In this document: piece after piece, positions 14,276 to 15,388 of the stretch
Layout of the letters: every line of letters begins with the position of its first letter
Numbering within the stretch: position 1 is the first letter of the stretch
DNA from: DATLFA01 sp039934635
GTDB taxonomy: Bacteria > Actinomycetota > Acidimicrobiia > Acidimicrobiales > WLNW01
Reading direction: 5' to 3'
Assembly (NCBI GenBank): GCA_039934635.1
Contig: JBDTLT010000122.1
Coordinates: 1 to 15,388, forward strand
Length of the DNA: 15,388 nucleotides
The notes under the pieces: generated by a model
Database searches by the model: none
Seen by the model: the letters and a program-made list of their open reading frames with translations, nothing else
Told to the model about the DNA's origin: nothing
Made by a program: the position numbers and the translations under genes

Positions 14276-15331
14276 GTGTCATTTTTGCTTGCCGCTGCGG
14301 CTGCCGACGATTCGTTCGTCGATATCGACGTGCCGCTCACGGCGTGGGGAGCCCTGATCGCCCTCATCGTTGTCATGCTGGGCGTCGACCTGTTCCTCCA
14401 CCGCAACCCGCACGCCCCGTCGCCGCGGCGCGCCCTCATCGAGTCGGCTGTCTGGGTCAGCATGGGCCTGGCGTTCGCGATCGTGATCGCCATCGCCTTC
14501 AACGGCGCCGCGTCGGGCGAGTACGTGGCGGGCTATCTCATCGAGAAGTCGCTGTCGGTCGACAACGTCTTCGTCTGGGCGGTCATCTTCAGCACGTTCG
14601 CCATCCCGGTGAGGTACCAGCACCGGGTGTTGTTCTGGGGCATATTCGGTGCCTTGATCCTGCGCGCCATCTTCATCGGCGCCGGCGTCAGCCTGATCGC
14701 CCGCTTCTGGTGGCTGCTCGTCGTGTTCGGCGTCTTCTTGATCTTCACCGGCATCAGGGTGCTGCGGCACCGGGCCGACGAAGGCACGCACGGCCACGAC
14801 CGCGCGGTGCGCATGCTCGGCAAGGTGATGCCGGTGAGCAACGAGCTCGACGGGCAGCACTTCTTCACGAAGTTGAAGGGCAAGCGCGCCGCCACGCCGT
14901 TGTTCGCGGCGCTGGTCGTCGTCGAGTTCACCGACGTGATCTTTGCGGTCGACTCGGTGCCCGCAGTGCTCGCCGTGAGCCGCGAGCCGTTCATCGTGTT
15001 CGCCTCCAACGCGTTCGCCATCCTCGGCCTACGCGCCGCGTACTTCCTGCTCGCCGGCTGGCGCGATCGGTTGCACTATCTCGGCCACGCACTCGGGGCC
15101 ATCTTGATCTTCGTGGGCGCGAAGATGACCGTGTCGCACTGGTATCACATGCCGACCAGCTTGTCGCTCGGCGTCATCGTCGTGTTGCTCGTCGCCGCCG
15201 TGGTCGCGTCGCAGCGCCGCGAACGGCGATTGCAGCGCGAGGCGCCGCCACAACCCGTGGCTTCGGAACCCGTAGCGTCAGAACCCGTAGAGGTCCCGCA
15301 CGTTGCCGGCGACGATGGCATCGCGCACTGA
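14276..15331 (+). CDS. TerC-family integral membrane protein (probable manganese exporter)
   Basis: A 351-residue TerC/Alx-type membrane protein with about eight to nine hydrophobic helices. The family signatures are EKSLSVDNVFVW (90-101) and VEFTDVIFAVDSVPA (216-230), whose acidic residues in the membrane probably bind the metal. HFFTKLKGKRAATPLFAAL precedes the second motif, as usual. Bacterial TerC/Alx homologues under yybP-ykoY control export Mn2+, sometimes protecting metallated exoenzymes; here the riboswitch supports that role. An ATG at 14213 is in frame but lies inside the aptamer. The GTG at 14276 has SD GAGG eight bases upstream. The C-terminal tail is Pro/Glu/Val repeats (PVASEPVASEPVEV), and its last 54 bp overlap a convergent gene. 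Confidence 0.92.
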   Translation: MSFLLAAAAADDSFVDIDVPLTAWGALIALIVVMLGVDLFLHRNPHAPSPRRALIESAVWVSMGLAFAIVIAIAFNGAASGEYVAGYLIEKSLSVDNVFVWAVIFSTFAIPVRYQHRVLFWGIFGALILRAIFIGAGVSLIARFWWLLVVFGVFLIFTGIRVLRHRADEGTHGHDRAVRMLGKVMPVSNELDGQHFFTKLKGKRAATPLFAALVVVEFTDVIFAVDSVPAVLAVSREPFIVFASNAFAILGLRAAYFLLAGWRDRLHYLGHALGAILIFVGAKMTVSHWYHMPTSLSLGVIVVLLVAAVVASQRRERRLQREAPPQPVASEPVASEPVEVPHVAGDDGIAH

Positions 15332-15388
15332 CTTGGGCTGATCGGAGAAGTGCTCGTCGAGCAACTTCTTGCTGTCGGGCCACGTGCT
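15278..15388 (-). CDS. Amidohydrolase-2 family protein (partial, C-terminal end only)
   Basis: The last 36 residues of a minus-strand gene that continues beyond the right edge. STWPDSKKLLDEHF, then VRDAIVAGNVRDLYGF and TGA (15280-15278), match the usual end of amidohydrolase-2 enzymes: T-W-P after the metal-binding D-x-P-H-x-D region, then N-V-x-x-L-Y-G-F. It differs in sequence from the complete amidohydrolase at 8738-9910. Its 3' end overlaps the TerC 3' end by 54 bp on the opposite strand. The catalytic residues are not in the window. Confidence 0.75.
   Translation of the reverse strand, partial: STWPDSKKLLDEHFSDQPKSVRDAIVAGNVRDLYGF

Overview
High-GC bacterial chromosome segment, most likely from an actinomycete-type organism; Acidimicrobiia-like is my best guess from gene content, not proven. 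The pointers are an F420-type luciferase-like monooxygenase, a DUF2332 protein, an actinobacterial-style crotonase/CoA-transferase cluster, and several starts that look leaderless (a TANNNT hexamer six bases before ATG). Coding density is very high. No stretch over 300 bases lacks a gene, and I see no tRNA, rRNA, CRISPR array, transposase or phage gene.

Layout. (1) 1-3360, minus strand: a catabolic-looking operon read right to left, with a class III CoA-transferase, a crotonase that lacks both canonical catalytic glutamates, an HSL-type esterase and a partial EthD-like small protein. (2) 3413-6208, plus strand: three translationally coupled genes, a zinc-free quinone oxidoreductase-like MDR enzyme, a DUF2332 protein and an FMN nitroreductase-family protein. 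(3) 6217-7780, minus strand: a DUF389 membrane protein preceded by a 19-bp tandem repeat, and a MaoC-type hydratase with its own terminator. (4) 7842-8729, plus strand: an F420-dependent LLM-class oxidoreductase, convergent with an amidohydrolase-2 enzyme (8738-9910, minus strand).

(5) 9925-11502, plus strand, is the main discovery. A single reading frame is interrupted only by one in-frame TGA at 10213-10215, inside the motif Asp-Sec-Gly-Ser-Cys. A 9-bp hairpin with a G-first 3-nt loop follows 20 nt downstream, as expected for a bacterial SECIS element. This is a UGSC-family selenoprotein fused to a large C-terminal domain carrying DGLPIVPPT. An automatic caller would split it into a 96-residue ORF and a separate 421-residue ORF. 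A bidirectional terminator separates it from the next gene.

(6) 11623-14079, minus strand: a membrane acyltransferase-3 domain fused to a class C beta-lactamase-like serine hydrolase. (7) 14155-15331, plus strand: a yybP-ykoY (manganese) riboswitch followed by a TerC-family membrane protein. The leader shows two mutually exclusive hairpins, one of which buries the ribosome binding site, so ligand binding should turn translation on. (8) 15278-15388, minus strand: the C-terminal end of a second amidohydrolase, overlapping the TerC 3' end.

Taken together, the region looks like accessory acyl-CoA, redox and hydrolase metabolism plus metal homeostasis. The selenoprotein implies that the genome encodes SelA, SelB, SelD and tRNA-Sec elsewhere; none is in this window.
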